Below, piece after piece: positions 25,562-35,438 of a stretch of DNA of 64,000 bases; positions within the stretch are counted from its first letter, which is position 1; every line of letters begins with the position of its first letter. A model generated the notes under the pieces. It was given only the letters and a program-made list of their open reading frames with translations. It did not search any database and was not told the origin of the DNA. A program made the translations under genes and the position numbers. The stretch is from contig PWYU01000086.1 in the NCBI GenBank assembly GCA_003567725.1, positions 1 to 64,000 on the forward strand, written 5' to 3'. The DNA comes from Syntrophomonadaceae bacterium. GTDB lineage: Bacteria > Bacillota > Dethiobacteria > DTU022.

Positions 25562-26635
25562 ATGATAAAGATCCTTCACACGGCAGATTTACACTTGACA
25601 GAAAAAGCGAAAAAGCGCTGGGAAGCCCTTGAAGAGCTGGTTTTTCTGGCGCAACGAGAGCAGGTTTCAGCCCTGGTTATTGCCGGGGACCTTTTCGATC
25701 GGGTAGATGTTGCCGAAATAATGCGGGCAAAGCTCAGAACGGTTTTTGGCAAATGCAGTTTTCATACTTTAATATTGCCCGGCAATCATGATTATCAAGC
25801 ATATCGCAGCGGTCTTTATTACGGAGATAATGTTAAGGTGATCCGGGACTGGCGAACGCCGGTGCAAATAGAGGATACTGTCTTCTGGGGTTTGCCCTAT
25901 GATCACAGTAATCCTGGCAATTTGGCTGTTCGATTGCGCGAAATGGCTGGCTTAATGGATCATGGTAAAGACAATATTCTTATTTATCATGGTGAGTTGC
26001 TTGACGCTTTTTTTTCTCGCAACGATTTGGGAAATGAGGGTGGAAAGCGATATATGCCTGTCCGCCTTTCTTTTTTTGATGCTTTACCTGTTCTTTATAT
26101 TTTAGCAGGGCACTTTCATTCCCGGTATGCGGCCTGGCAACTTTCTAATGGGAGCCTCTTTGTTTATCCAGGCTCGCCGGTTGCTGTAACCAGGCGTGAA
26201 ACAGGACGTCGCAAAGCCAACCTGGTGTTTCCTGGAGAAGCTCCTCGTGAAATAGTTTTGGAAAGCTTTCATTTTGAAGAACTGATCATCACCCTCAATC
26301 CTTTCACGGCCCACGATCCCCTGGAAGAACTGGCCCGGAAACTGGTCGATCTGCATACCAATGCTGAAGCCCTGCTTACTGTGGAAGGCTTATTCGATGG
26401 TTCAAAGCTTGACCGGAGTGAAGCCAGGCTGGCAGCTGAGATCAGGAAAATGGTGGACGGGGTTTGTGCTGCCGAGCCGGTTTTTAATTTTGTTGATGTC
26501 AGCCATGTCCTGGAGGATGACTTGTTTAAAAAATTTAAAACTGCCTTAGAAGAAACCGTCTATCCATTAGAAGGTAAAAGAAAACTGGAAGAGATGGTAA
26601 TACAGGCATTCAGGGGGGGCAAAGAGTGTTCTTAA
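25562..26635 (+). CDS. SbcD/YhaO-like metallophosphoesterase (DNA exonuclease subunit)
   Basis: A 357-residue calcineurin-like phosphoesterase. All metal-site motifs are in order: ILHTADLHL (about 4-12), VIAGDLFDR, LILPGNHDYQAY, LIYHGE and ILAGHFHSRYA. This fits the nuclease subunit of SbcCD/Mre11-Rad50-like or YhaON complexes, an inference strengthened by the ATPase gene directly downstream (10-base overlap). ATG 25562 is chosen over ATG 25553, which abuts the GGAGG. A role in DNA end processing is likely but not shown. Confidence 0.85.
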   Translation: MIKILHTADLHLTEKAKKRWEALEELVFLAQREQVSALVIAGDLFDRVDVAEIMRAKLRTVFGKCSFHTLILPGNHDYQAYRSGLYYGDNVKVIRDWRTPVQIEDTVFWGLPYDHSNPGNLAVRLREMAGLMDHGKDNILIYHGELLDAFFSRNDLGNEGGKRYMPVRLSFFDALPVLYILAGHFHSRYAAWQLSNGSLFVYPGSPVAVTRRETGRRKANLVFPGEAPREIVLESFHFEELIITLNPFTAHDPLEELARKLVDLHTNAEALLTVEGLFDGSKLDRSEARLAAEIRKMVDGVCAAEPVFNFVDVSHVLEDDLFKKFKTALEETVYPLEGKRKLEEMVIQAFRGGKECS

Positions 26636-28944
26636 AAGAATTTGCCATTACCCGTTACGGCCCCCTGGAAGGAAAAGCAATAAAAGAACTGGGTTATTTT
26701 ACCCTTTTTCTATCCCCTAATGAAGAAGGAAAAACTCTGACTATAGATGCCCTTTTAAAGATGATGTTTGGCAAAAGAGCACTAAAGCCATTTGCCGGAA
26801 TAAAGCGGGTAAAAGAACCTCCTGAAGGCTACTTGATTTTAGAAAGGCAAAATAAAGATTTTAATCTTCCCCGCTCTGGGTTTTTATCTGATCTATTTGG
26901 CATAAATGCGCTGGACTTTAGAAATATATTTCTCATTCGCGACAGCGACCTTGGCCTAACCGATGAAGCAAAGTATTATCAAAGTTTAACCGGCCGCCTT
27001 ACCGGCATGAGAACAGATCAGATCAGTTTTATAAAAGAAAACTTAAAAATGTTGGGTGGAATCACCGGCGGTGGCGACTTTATAAATACAGCGCCGGAGA
27101 AGCTTAAAGATAAATATGACGATGCGCAAGAGCTCCTGGAAGAGATTGAGGCCCTACTTGACGAGCTGGAAAAAGAAAAGTTCAGCTCTTTTGAAGTCCG
27201 GTTAGCCCGGCTTCAAGAACAGCAGCAGGAAACAAAGACGCTGCTTGAGAGCTACAATCAAGCTTACAGCAGGGAAATATACGAAAAAGCTTATAAGGCT
27301 CTGGAGAGTTTACAAAATGCAAAAGTAAGGCTTTCAGCTTTGGATAAAGTTAACAGGATAGATTATGAGACCTGGCAGCGGGCCGAGTCAAATCTTAATT
27401 ATCTGATCAGCGAAGTTGAACAGCTAAAAAAAGAAAAAGCTGATCAGAAAAAGCAGTTGCAGGAAATTAGCACCCGTATAGGTCAGGAAAAAGAGAAATA
27501 TAGGAAACTGGAGTATCTTTCCAGCCTGGTTAAAGAAAAAATTGCACCGCAATTAGAGCAGGACAGTAAGCTGACCGCTAAAATTAAAAAAGAAGAGGTC
27601 ATACTTGCAGCACCTTTAGCTAAAGGGGCGGCTGTATTATCTACTCTGGTCTTTGTCATTGCGCTGACTGGCAGTATGGCTGCTGCTGAATGGTGGTTGA
27701 TCCTGATTTTATTCGGATCGCTAACTATCACCCTGGCTTATGGGTTTTTTCGTTTTCAATTGATCCGTAAAAAAGCCCTTTTGGAGCAAAGTAAAGCTGA
27801 AATCTATGCCGCTGCGGAGAAACTGGAGCTGCCTGCTAATGATTTGAAGGCAGTGAGAGCCTCCATAGGCCGCCTGGACAGGGATTTGGAGCTGGGTTTA
27901 GAAATACTTAATGAATTAGAAAATGAAAAACGCTGGTTGGAAAAAGAGGTTGGAAGATTAAACCAGGAATTGCAAAACCGCAATGATAAAATCAAACAAG
28001 AGGAAAGCAGGATTACTGCAATCAGCCTTGATAAAGGGATAAAAACGCTTTCTGAATTCTTTTTAATGCTGGAGGAAAAGCAGGTTTTAAAAGGAGAAAT
28101 TGAAAAACAGCAAGGCATTCTTTTTAGTCATTTTGGACCTGAGGCAAGCTCTGCTGAGGTGGAGATAACGCTGCCGTACTGGCAGGAAAAGCTCGAGCAG
28201 CTAAAAAGTTATGCTTCAGCAAAGAGCGAATTGCGTTATGATCAGGCTAAAGTAAATTATTTAAAAAGAGAATTAAGCAGGTTAGAAAAAGAAATAGAAC
28301 AAGGGCATAAGGTAATGACCTGGTGTGGCGATCAGCTCAGAGATCTGGAAAAGAGATATAATGGGCTGATGCAGGATGATGATTATTTGCTTTGTCAGAC
28401 TACTGCCGATTTAGAAACTGCCCGGCAGAAAATAGTACAATGGCAAAATAAGCTTGAATCAAGACGCAGTAACGCCCTGCTGGCCCTGGATATATTTGAA
28501 CGCATAGGCCTTGAGGAAGAACAAAAAGTGAGCGCCCTTTTTGGAGCGGGTCAACCGGTAAGCGACTATTTTGAATCGATTACCGCCGGCCGTTATAAGC
28601 AGGTGCTATTTGACAGTGATGAGAAGCGAATCAAAATATTATGCGATAACGGACAAACTTTAGATGCCGGCTGTCTTTCCGGTGGGGCTTATGATCAGCT
28701 TTATTTTTCTATCCGTTTGGCGCTGGGGGAGCATCTGCTTAAGGGGGAAAAGGGTTTTTTTATTCTTGATGACCCTTTCATTAAGGCTGATAAGGAACGT
28801 CTGGAAACAATGCTTGCCTTGCTTGGCTCAATCAGTCGAAAAGGCTGGCAAATAATATATTTTAGCGCTAAAGAAGAAGTCAGGGCAGCTCTTAAAGACG
28901 ATCTGGAAAAAGGGCGCGTCCAGGCCTGCACGTTATCAATATAA
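26626..28944 (+). CDS. SbcC/YhaN-like SMC-family ATPase
   Basis: A 772-residue partner of the upstream nuclease. The ATPase halves lie at the ends. The P-loop at residues 30-37 reads SPNEEGKT, with Ser in place of the first Gly of GxxxxGK[ST]. The signature CLSGGAYDQLYFSIRLAL lies near 684 and Walker B GFFILDDPF near 711. Between are two coiled coils (about 155-330 and 380-620) flanking a pair of hydrophobic helices (about 330-375), the arrangement of YhaN rather than of zinc-hook SbcC. No CxxC hook is seen. It starts at GTG 26626 inside the end of the nuclease gene. Confidence 0.82.
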   Translation: MFLKEFAITRYGPLEGKAIKELGYFTLFLSPNEEGKTLTIDALLKMMFGKRALKPFAGIKRVKEPPEGYLILERQNKDFNLPRSGFLSDLFGINALDFRNIFLIRDSDLGLTDEAKYYQSLTGRLTGMRTDQISFIKENLKMLGGITGGGDFINTAPEKLKDKYDDAQELLEEIEALLDELEKEKFSSFEVRLARLQEQQQETKTLLESYNQAYSREIYEKAYKALESLQNAKVRLSALDKVNRIDYETWQRAESNLNYLISEVEQLKKEKADQKKQLQEISTRIGQEKEKYRKLEYLSSLVKEKIAPQLEQDSKLTAKIKKEEVILAAPLAKGAAVLSTLVFVIALTGSMAAAEWWLILILFGSLTITLAYGFFRFQLIRKKALLEQSKAEIYAAAEKLELPANDLKAVRASIGRLDRDLELGLEILNELENEKRWLEKEVGRLNQELQNRNDKIKQEESRITAISLDKGIKTLSEFFLMLEEKQVLKGEIEKQQGILFSHFGPEASSAEVEITLPYWQEKLEQLKSYASAKSELRYDQAKVNYLKRELSRLEKEIEQGHKVMTWCGDQLRDLEKRYNGLMQDDDYLLCQTTADLETARQKIVQWQNKLESRRSNALLALDIFERIGLEEEQKVSALFGAGQPVSDYFESITAGRYKQVLFDSDEKRIKILCDNGQTLDAGCLSGGAYDQLYFSIRLALGEHLLKGEKGFFILDDPFIKADKERLETMLALLGSISRKGWQIIYFSAKEEVRAALKDDLEKGRVQACTLSI

Positions 28945-28988
28945 GGACCCTCAGTTTGAAAAAATTATAGGAAGGAGGTGTAGAATAG

Positions 28989-29729
28989 ATGCATTTAACT
29001 GTTCTGGGCTGCTACGGCCCTTATCCGCCGGCAGGGGGAGCATGTTCAGGTTACTTGCTGCAGGAAGAAGGCTATAACCTTTTGATTGATTGCGGCAATG
29101 GTGTCTTGAGCCGTTTACAGGAACATCTGGATTTTGTAAATTTGAATGCAGTCATGCTTTCTCATCTGCATCCAGATCATTATTCGGATATCTTGATCAT
29201 GCGTTACGGACTGGTAATGGCCCGCAATAGCGGCCGCCGCAGTGAGCCGTTGAAAATATATGCCCCGCCTGAACCGGAAAGTGAATATAAACGCCTGCCT
29301 TACAAGGATAACTATTCGATTGAGCCGGTTGGTCCAGGCCAGAATTTTAAATTAGGTCCTTTTAATATTGAAACCGAGTCAGTTGTGCACGCTATACCGG
29401 GAATAGCTATAAAAATCGGCTCTGCATCAGGGACCCTGGTTTATTCCGGAGATACAGAATACTTTAGTGGACTAAAAGATTTTGCTTTTGGGGCCGATCT
29501 CTTTTTATGTGAAGCCAATTATCTTGATCCAGACATCAAGGCGAACCTGCCTAATCATCTCAGCGCTTCTCAAGCTGCTCAGATTGCTGCCGGGGCAGAA
29601 GTAAAACGGCTGCTCTTAACCCACCAGCATCCGGACCGGGACCGGGAGTTAACCCGGATAGAGGCAAGGCAATATTATCCAGAAGTAGAGTTGGCCGTTG
29701 AAAGCGAAACATATGTTATAGCTCCTTAA
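28989..29729 (+). CDS. MBL-fold metallohydrolase (YhfI/RNase Z-like)
   Basis: A 246-residue metallo-beta-lactamase-fold protein. The metal ligands are visible in LSHLHPDHYSDI (HxHxDH), the later His in VVHAIPG, Asp in LVYSGDTEYF, and His in LLTHQHPDRD. The N-terminus HLTVLGCYGPYPPAGGACSG is typical of YhfI-type hydrolases related to RNase Z and phosphodiesterases. The substrate is unknown. GGAAGGAGGTG precedes ATG 28989. Confidence 0.8.
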   Translation: MHLTVLGCYGPYPPAGGACSGYLLQEEGYNLLIDCGNGVLSRLQEHLDFVNLNAVMLSHLHPDHYSDILIMRYGLVMARNSGRRSEPLKIYAPPEPESEYKRLPYKDNYSIEPVGPGQNFKLGPFNIETESVVHAIPGIAIKIGSASGTLVYSGDTEYFSGLKDFAFGADLFLCEANYLDPDIKANLPNHLSASQAAQIAAGAEVKRLLLTHQHPDRDRELTRIEARQYYPEVELAVESETYVIAP

Positions 29730-29751
29730 TATTTGAAAAGGATGAGTGAAA

Positions 29752-30309
29752 ATGGCAAAAAGCAAACAATCTACTCAACTCTTGTTGGGACCGACTCCGG
29801 CTGCATTGATTGCCAGCGGTTACGGTGCAGTACAAAATATTATTACCCTGGCCTGGGTGGGAGTAGTTAATTCTTCACCGCCTATGGTCTCCATATCGGT
29901 ACGTCCCAATCGTCATTCCTATGACATGATCAAAAAGAGCGGGGAGTTTACTGTTAATATTCCGCGTGAGGACCAGGTGGATATTGTTGACGGTTGCGGT
30001 ACTGTTAGCGGCCGCAATTTGAATAAATTTGAACATTATAATTTAACGGCGGCATTAGGTACTTTGTCGTATGCTCCCATGATTAAAGAATGCCCCATCA
30101 GTATGGAGTGCATCCTTAAACATACCCTTAATTTAGAAAGCCACGCTGTTTTTATTGGCCAGGTCATATCCTCCTACGTGGAAGAAGAAATAGTAACTGA
30201 AAAAGGGGTGATTGATTTTGAACGCTGCCGGATTTTAGGATTTTGCTCCGGCAGCTACCTGAGAACAGTCCCTCTAAATCTTAAACTTGGCTATACTTTA
30301 AAAAAATAG
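29752..30309 (+). CDS. Flavin reductase-like FMN-binding protein
   Basis: A 185-residue protein of the flavin reductase-like, FMN-binding split-barrel family (flavoredoxin type). Signatures are NIITLAWVGVVNSSPPMVSIS and RPNRHSYDMIKKSGEFTVNIP in the N-terminal half, and FIGQVISSYVEEE later. It probably transfers electrons via FMN; its partner is unknown. ATG 29752 sits at a good distance from AAAGGATGA, better than GTG 29746. The promoter of selA begins 50 bases after the stop. Confidence 0.82.
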   Translation: MAKSKQSTQLLLGPTPAALIASGYGAVQNIITLAWVGVVNSSPPMVSISVRPNRHSYDMIKKSGEFTVNIPREDQVDIVDGCGTVSGRNLNKFEHYNLTAALGTLSYAPMIKECPISMECILKHTLNLESHAVFIGQVISSYVEEEIVTEKGVIDFERCRILGFCSGSYLRTVPLNLKLGYTLKK

Positions 30310-30358
30310 GGATATTCCATTGTTTTTATCAAAACAAGGTGCTTATTTTGCCTTAAAG

Positions 30359-30388
30359 TTGTCAACCTGTACTCTAAATTGTTATAAT
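30359..30388 (+). promoter_or_regulatory. Promoter of the selA-selB-selD genes
   Basis: TTGTCA (30359-30364), an 18-base spacer and TATAAT (30383-30388), 64 bases upstream of the selA start. Confidence 0.7.
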
Positions 30389-30451
30389 TAGCATGGTCTT
30401 AAGCTGTACTTGCTTAAATGAAAGAATCTGAACAATAGGAGAGTAAAACCA

Positions 30452-31879
30452 TTGTCTGATTATAGAGCTCTTCTAAGGGAGCTGCCGGCAGTTGATCGAT
30501 TGCTTCGCGAACCGGTTTTAATAAACAAAATGCAGCACCTCCCGCGGCGCCTGGTGCTGCAGGCAGCCCAGGAAACAATTTCTGCTTATCGCCAAAGATT
30601 GAGCGGTTATGCCGGGCTTGCGCATCCGCCGGAATCAGCGGTTCATATTGATCTTTCACCTTCTATCCTGGCCGAAGAAGCGGCTTACCTGGCTGAAAAG
30701 AAAGCCGGAATGAATCTTAAGGCTTTGATCAATGCTACCGGTATTGTTATCCATACCAACCTGGGAAGGGTTCCTCTGGCTTCTAAAGCTATTGCGGCTA
30801 TCAACGATGTTGCTAATAATTACAGCAACCTCGAAATTTCTTTAGATACCGGTGAACGGGGCTCCCGCCAGGAACACCTGGAAAAGCTGCTTTGCGATTT
30901 GACGGGAGCTGAAGCGGCTGTGGTGGTTAACAATAATGCAGCAGCTGTGTTTTTGACTTTGAATGCCCTTGCTGCAGGTCGTGAAGTTGTGGTTTCAAGG
31001 GGGCAGCTGGTTGAAATCGGCGGGTCCTTTAGGATCCCTGAGATTATGGCTGCCAGTGGAGCTGCTTTGATCGAAGTCGGCACAACCAATAAAACTTATC
31101 TAAAAGATTATGAAGCAGTGGTTAATGATAACACGGCTGCTTTTTTAAAAGTCCACACCAGCAATTACCATATGATCGGTTTTACGGCCGAAGTCGAAAC
31201 TACAGAACTGGCTTCTCTGGCCAATAAATACCGGTTACCCCTGGTTGAGGATCTGGGCAGCGGGGTTTTAATGGACCTTAGTGCTTTTGGCCTGCCTGCT
31301 GAACCGCTGATCCAGGAAAGCATAACCGCCGGGGCCGATCTGGTTACTTTTAGCGGGGATAAAATGCTTGGGGGCCCACAGGCTGGAATTATTGTGGGAC
31401 GCGGTGATCTGGTTTCACTAATTCGCAAGAACCAGCTAGCCAGGGCTCTGCGGGTTGACAAATTTACTATAGCGGCCCTGGAGGCAACCTTGCGGCTTTA
31501 CCTGGATCCAAAAAGAGCGCTGCAAGATATACCGGTATGGCGTATGCTTACTGTATTACCAGATGATCTGCAGCGCCGGGCTGAAAACCTGGCTGAACAA
31601 TTAGCCGGCCGGCTGGATAGTGTCAGCATAGAAGTGATAGAAGGTATTTCCAGGGTAGGGGGAGGGGCTCTTCCCGCGGCAGAACTACCTACTTATTTAG
31701 TGGCCCTTAAGCCTTTGGAAGGTATAGCGTCTTCCGCAGTGGTGGCTAACCTCAGGCGAGGTCAACCGCCGGTGATTTTGCGTCTTCAGCAGGATCGGCT
31801 GTTAATCGATCCCCGGACGATCAGGGAAGAAGAGGAAACCGCGCTGATTGATGCTGTTGCTGCGGCCTGGCAGCAATAA
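30452..31879 (+). CDS. selA: L-seryl-tRNA(Sec) selenium transferase
   Basis: A 475-residue PLP enzyme that converts Ser-tRNA(Sec) to Sec-tRNA(Sec) with selenophosphate. The PLP-lysine motif is TFSGDKMLGGPQAGIIVG (about 296-313). The N-terminal tRNA-binding domain and NATGIVIHTNLGRVPL (about 93-108) are typical. It starts at TTG 30452 behind TAGGAGAG. It is the first gene of the selenocysteine cluster; the tRNA(Sec) gene itself (selC) is not in this window. Confidence 0.96.
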   Translation: MSDYRALLRELPAVDRLLREPVLINKMQHLPRRLVLQAAQETISAYRQRLSGYAGLAHPPESAVHIDLSPSILAEEAAYLAEKKAGMNLKALINATGIVIHTNLGRVPLASKAIAAINDVANNYSNLEISLDTGERGSRQEHLEKLLCDLTGAEAAVVVNNNAAAVFLTLNALAAGREVVVSRGQLVEIGGSFRIPEIMAASGAALIEVGTTNKTYLKDYEAVVNDNTAAFLKVHTSNYHMIGFTAEVETTELASLANKYRLPLVEDLGSGVLMDLSAFGLPAEPLIQESITAGADLVTFSGDKMLGGPQAGIIVGRGDLVSLIRKNQLARALRVDKFTIAALEATLRLYLDPKRALQDIPVWRMLTVLPDDLQRRAENLAEQLAGRLDSVSIEVIEGISRVGGGALPAAELPTYLVALKPLEGIASSAVVANLRRGQPPVILRLQQDRLLIDPRTIREEEETALIDAVAAAWQQ

Positions 31880-32004
31880 TACACACTGAAAGCAGGGTTT
31901 TTTTGAAGATAGAAATCAAATACAAAACCAGCCAGCCTGGCCTGGTTAAAGGCACCAGCAACTAACCAGGGCTATTTGAGCGAGGCTTTTAGGAGCATTA
32001 AATC

Positions 32005-33951
32005 TTGGAGCAGTTAATTATTGGTACAGCCGGGCATGTTGACCACGGCAAGACAGTTTTGATTTCTGCGCTAACCGGGGTAGACACAGATCGCCTGCAG
32101 GAGGAAAAGCAGCGCGGTATTTCTATTGATCTCGGTTTTGCTCCCTTTAAGTTACCCGGGGGCAGGCTTGCCGGTGTAGTGGATGTTCCAGGCCATGAAA
32201 AATTTATTCATAACATGCTGGCCGGAGCGGCCGGTTTAGACCTGGTAATGCTGGTGGTTGACGCTACTGAAGGAGTGATGCCCCAGACCAGGGAGCATCT
32301 CGATATTCTTCAGCTTCTTGGTATTTCCAATGGAATCGTTGTTATTACCAAGATAGATTTGGTGGAAGAAGAATGGCGTGAACTGGTTGAAGATGAAATC
32401 AAGGATGAACTGAAAGGTTCATTTTTGGAAGACGCCCCTATTCAAGCTGTTTCTGCGGTCAGCGGGCAGGGAATAGAAGAGCTGAAAACAATAATTGATC
32501 GCATGACCGAGGACTTAGAACCGCACAATACCAGTGGACCTTTGCGACTGCCTGTTGATCGCGCTTTTGTTATTTCCGGTTTCGGGACTGTAGTGACCGG
32601 AACCCTGGTTCAGGGAACGGTTCGAGTGGGCCAGACTGTTGCCGTAGTTCCACCGGGCCTGGAAGCCAGGGTGCGAAACATTCAGGTTCATGATCAAGAT
32701 GTAGAAGAAGCGCTGGCCGGTAGCAGGGTGGCTTTAAATCTTTCCGGAGTGGGAAAAGGCGAGATCATGAGGGGCAGCGTAGTCAGTACTCCAGGCTATT
32801 ACAGGCAGACCGGTCTGTTAGATGCCTGGGTAGAATTACTGCCAGGATCGCCGAGATCTCTGAAAAACCTCGATCCGGTCCATTTTTTTCTGGGAACGGT
32901 CCGCACCGTAGCCCGGCTGCTTTTGCTGGATCGTGATCAGCTTAAACCCGGGGAAAACGCTCCGGTGCAATGCCGCCTGGACAGGCCGCTGGTGGCCGAA
33001 CGCGGTGATTCTTTTGTTATTCGCTCTTATTCGCCGATGACTACAATTGGTGGCGGCCTGGTTTTAGATCCTTACCCGGCAAAGCATCGCCGCTTTCGCC
33101 AGGATGTTATCAGTCACCTCCGGGAATTGAAGCAGGACCCGGCACAAGGAGGTGACGCCGCTTTTGTGCGCAGCAAGCTGGAAGAGTTGATTGCTGCCGA
33201 TCCGGCCCGTTTGATGAAAGAAACTCGCCTTGGACAGGAGAGAATTAACGTTATTTTAGAGGATTTTTCTGCTCAAGATCAGGTAAGTAAGATCGGAGAT
33301 GCTTTTATTCTTTCTTCCACCTGGCAGGAATTAGAAGAAAGGTTGTTAACTGAATTGAAGCGTTATCACAAACAATATCCGCTGTCTCCGGGTATTTCTA
33401 AGGCCCGTCTCCGTGGATCCCTGCCCAGTGATTTTGGTCAACGTGAGTATGATGCCTTTTTGACTCGCCTCCAGAAGGAGAATATAATCAATGTAAAAAA
33501 CGACCTGGTCAGCCTTTCTAGCTTCAGCCCGGAGCCATCTGCCAAAGAACAAAAGATTATTGACAGCCTGGCTGCGCTATATCTCACCGGAGAGCTTCAA
33601 CCGCCCTCGGTTAAGGAAACTTTTGATAAAGCTGGAGCGGATCTAAACCGAAAAGATGAGTTTTACAATTATCTGCAGAACAATGCTGTTGTGGTTAAAG
33701 TCAGTGAAGATCTTTATTTTCATCGTGTGGCGTACGATCAAGCAGTAGAAATGTTACGTAACCATTTTAGTGAACAAAAAACCCTAACCCTGGCCCAGTT
33801 TCGGGATCTTGCGGGCACCTCTCGCAAATTTGCCCAGGCTTTGCTGGAACACTTTGATCAGCAAAAGTTGACCAGGCGGGTGGAAGACCACCGTGTGGCT
33901 TTAAAGCTTAATCAAAAACAGGGCAGTGATACAGGAATAGAAGGGAAGTGA
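32005..33951 (+). CDS. selB: Selenocysteine-specific translation elongation factor
   Basis: A 648-residue GTPase that delivers Sec-tRNA(Sec) to ribosomes at UGA codons marked by a SECIS hairpin. G1 [10 protein letters not shown] (about 8-17), G3 [12 protein letters not shown] and G4 TKID are intact. EF-Tu-like beta-barrels follow, and the C-terminal ~270 residues form winged-helix repeats that read the SECIS RNA. It starts at TTG 32005. selD follows four bases after its stop. Confidence 0.96.
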   Translation: MEQLIIGTAGHVDHGKTVLISALTGVDTDRLQEEKQRGISIDLGFAPFKLPGGRLAGVVDVPGHEKFIHNMLAGAAGLDLVMLVVDATEGVMPQTREHLDILQLLGISNGIVVITKIDLVEEEWRELVEDEIKDELKGSFLEDAPIQAVSAVSGQGIEELKTIIDRMTEDLEPHNTSGPLRLPVDRAFVISGFGTVVTGTLVQGTVRVGQTVAVVPPGLEARVRNIQVHDQDVEEALAGSRVALNLSGVGKGEIMRGSVVSTPGYYRQTGLLDAWVELLPGSPRSLKNLDPVHFFLGTVRTVARLLLLDRDQLKPGENAPVQCRLDRPLVAERGDSFVIRSYSPMTTIGGGLVLDPYPAKHRRFRQDVISHLRELKQDPAQGGDAAFVRSKLEELIAADPARLMKETRLGQERINVILEDFSAQDQVSKIGDAFILSSTWQELEERLLTELKRYHKQYPLSPGISKARLRGSLPSDFGQREYDAFLTRLQKENIINVKNDLVSLSSFSPEPSAKEQKIIDSLAALYLTGELQPPSVKETFDKAGADLNRKDEFYNYLQNNAVVVKVSEDLYFHRVAYDQAVEMLRNHFSEQKTLTLAQFRDLAGTSRKFAQALLEHFDQQKLTRRVEDHRVALKLNQKQGSDTGIEGK

Positions 33952-33955
33952 AGCG

Positions 33956-35005
33956 ATGAACAGCCGGGAAATCAAATTGACGGCGATGACTAAGAGTGCC
34001 GGTTGAGCAGCGAAAATCGGTCCTGAAGACCTGGCGCAGGTTCTGCGTCAATTGCCAGTTTTTGATGATCCAAACTATTTAAACCGGGATCAGCATTTTG
34101 CCGATGCCGGCATATATCGGATTTCTGAGCATCAGGCCTTGGTACAATCGGTTGATTTTTTCACACCCATCGTTGACGACCCTTATGATTTTGGCCGGAT
34201 TGCGGCAGCTAACTCCCTGAGTGATCTATATGCCATGGGGGCCAGTCCGCTTACGGCTCTGAACATCATCTGTTTTCCTGTATCGTGCCAACCGCTTGAG
34301 ATTATGGAAGCGATTTTAAAAGGCGGCTATGATAAGGTGATCGAGGCCGAAGCAGTTGTGGTGGGAGGACATAGCGTTGAAGATCCTGAACCAAAGTACG
34401 GCCTGGCTGTTACGGGGCTGGTTGACTTACAACAGATCGTTACCGGCCGAGGTGCTGTTACTGGAGATATCCTGGTTTTGACCAAGCCGGTGGGAACGGG
34501 TATTATCAACACCGCTGTTAAAGGAGAAATGATCGACTTTGCAGATGCTGTACCGGCCATTCAGGGTATGGCTGAGCTAAATAGCCATGCTTCCCGGGCC
34601 ATGCTTGAAACGGGGGGGTCTGCTGCTACAGATATTACTGGTTTCAGTTTCCTGGGTCACCTGCATGAATTGTTGATGACCAGTACTGTTTCAGCAGAAA
34701 TAGATCACCGCAAAATCCCTCTTTACCCAAAGGTTAATGAAATGGTGGCCATGGGTATGATTCCTGGTGGTGCTTACCGCAATCTTGACTATGTTCGTCC
34801 TCACATAGCCTGGACCGGCAAGGAAGAAGAAAAAGATGATGCCCTGATTATTCTGGCCGATCCTCAGACTTCGGGCGGACTTTTGGTGGCGATGGGTGAA
34901 AGCAAAGTCCAGGCTTACCTGGATCGTTTAAAAACCGGGGGCAGGGAAGGATCTGTAGTCGGAAAAATCACTGACGATAAAGCCGGCAGGATCACAGTTT
35001 TTTAA
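33956..35005 (+). CDS. selD: Selenide, water dikinase (a selenoprotein: Sec at codon 17)
   Basis: A 349-residue enzyme making selenophosphate from selenide and ATP. The plain reading frame seems to begin only at 34052, but in-frame ATG 33956 gives MNSREIKLTAMTKSAG, then TGA at 34004-34006, then AAKIGPEDLAQVLRQLP. SelD proteins carry Cys or Sec at exactly this catalytic position (G-[C/U]-AAK), so the TGA reads as selenocysteine. The rest has DDPYDFGRIAAANSLSDLYAMG, TDITGFSFLGHLHEL and LADPQTSGGLLVA. It lies four bases after selB. A SECIS-like hairpin follows the UGA. SelD here would need Sec for its own full activity. Confidence 0.93.
34004..34044 (+). promoter_or_regulatory. Sec UGA codon with bacterial SECIS-like hairpin
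   Basis: TGA at 34004-34006 is followed 13 bases later by a hairpin GGTC-CTGAA-GACC (34019-34031). It lies within the coding region of selD, at the distance usual for bacterial SECIS elements. The structure is short, so the exact fold is an inference. Confidence 0.6.
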
Positions 35006-35052
35006 ACTCTTTTATTTTTAAAACGACCCTTAAAGCATAGCTTTAAGGCCGA

Positions 35053-35107
35053 AGGGGAGACGGTGGAACCGTCCCCTGTGGCTTAGCGGGCTGCGGCTTA
35101 GTAGTAA
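35053..35107 (+). repeat. R2 repeat copy 2
   Basis: AAGGGGAGACGGTGGAACCG and then TCCCCTGTGGCTTAGCGGGCT, ending GCTTAGTAGTAAC, match copy 1 at 1536-1571. GGGG..ACGGT / ACCGTCCCC can form a hairpin. It sits 50 bases after selD and could double as its terminator, although no T-tract follows. The rest of 35006-35329 is AT-rich with no feature I can name. Confidence 0.6.
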
Positions 35108-35329
35108 CGATTAGTTTAGCTTTAATTGAGAGCACCTAAAATTATGAAATAAACACTGCCAGCATTATTTGCAGCCGTTAAGTATTAATGAATGACTAAA
35201 ACAGGAAGGATTATAGGCTGATATGTCGAATTCTAATAATAAAGCTTGATTCTATAAAAGTTGTCTATCTATTTATTCAACAAATCCAACAGTTTGAATA
35301 AAATGATTTATCTTTTGGCAGGGAGGTGA

Positions 35330-35413
35330 TTGTTAAAAGACTGGGTTTTAATTGTACTACTGAGCTGGCAGTTGCCCTTCAGGGTATCTGCTGAAAATAA
35401 TGCAGGACAATAA
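35330..35413 (+). CDS. Possible 27-residue small ORF with signal-like sequence
   Basis: A near-perfect Shine-Dalgarno GGGAGGTGAT (35321-35330) leads into TTG 35330. The frame reads MLKDWVLIVLLSWQLPF and ends AGQ at TAA 35411, with a hydrophobic core like a signal peptide. The spacing to TTG is short. It ends 25 bases before the HdrCB-like gene and might couple translation to it, or act as a leader. An overlapping GTG frame (35327, 22 codons to a TGA) uses the same ribosome site less well. No homology is recognised. Confidence 0.3.
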   Translation: MLKDWVLIVLLSWQLPFRVSAENNAGQ

Positions 35414-35438
35414 TTCAATGATGATGCGGGGTATGATA

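Noticed and set aside
31880-32004. tRNA(Sec) gene (selC) between selA and selB
   Set aside because: No ~95-base cloverleaf or TTCGANTC arm; the CCAGCC..CCTGG pairings are short and unlike a tRNA.
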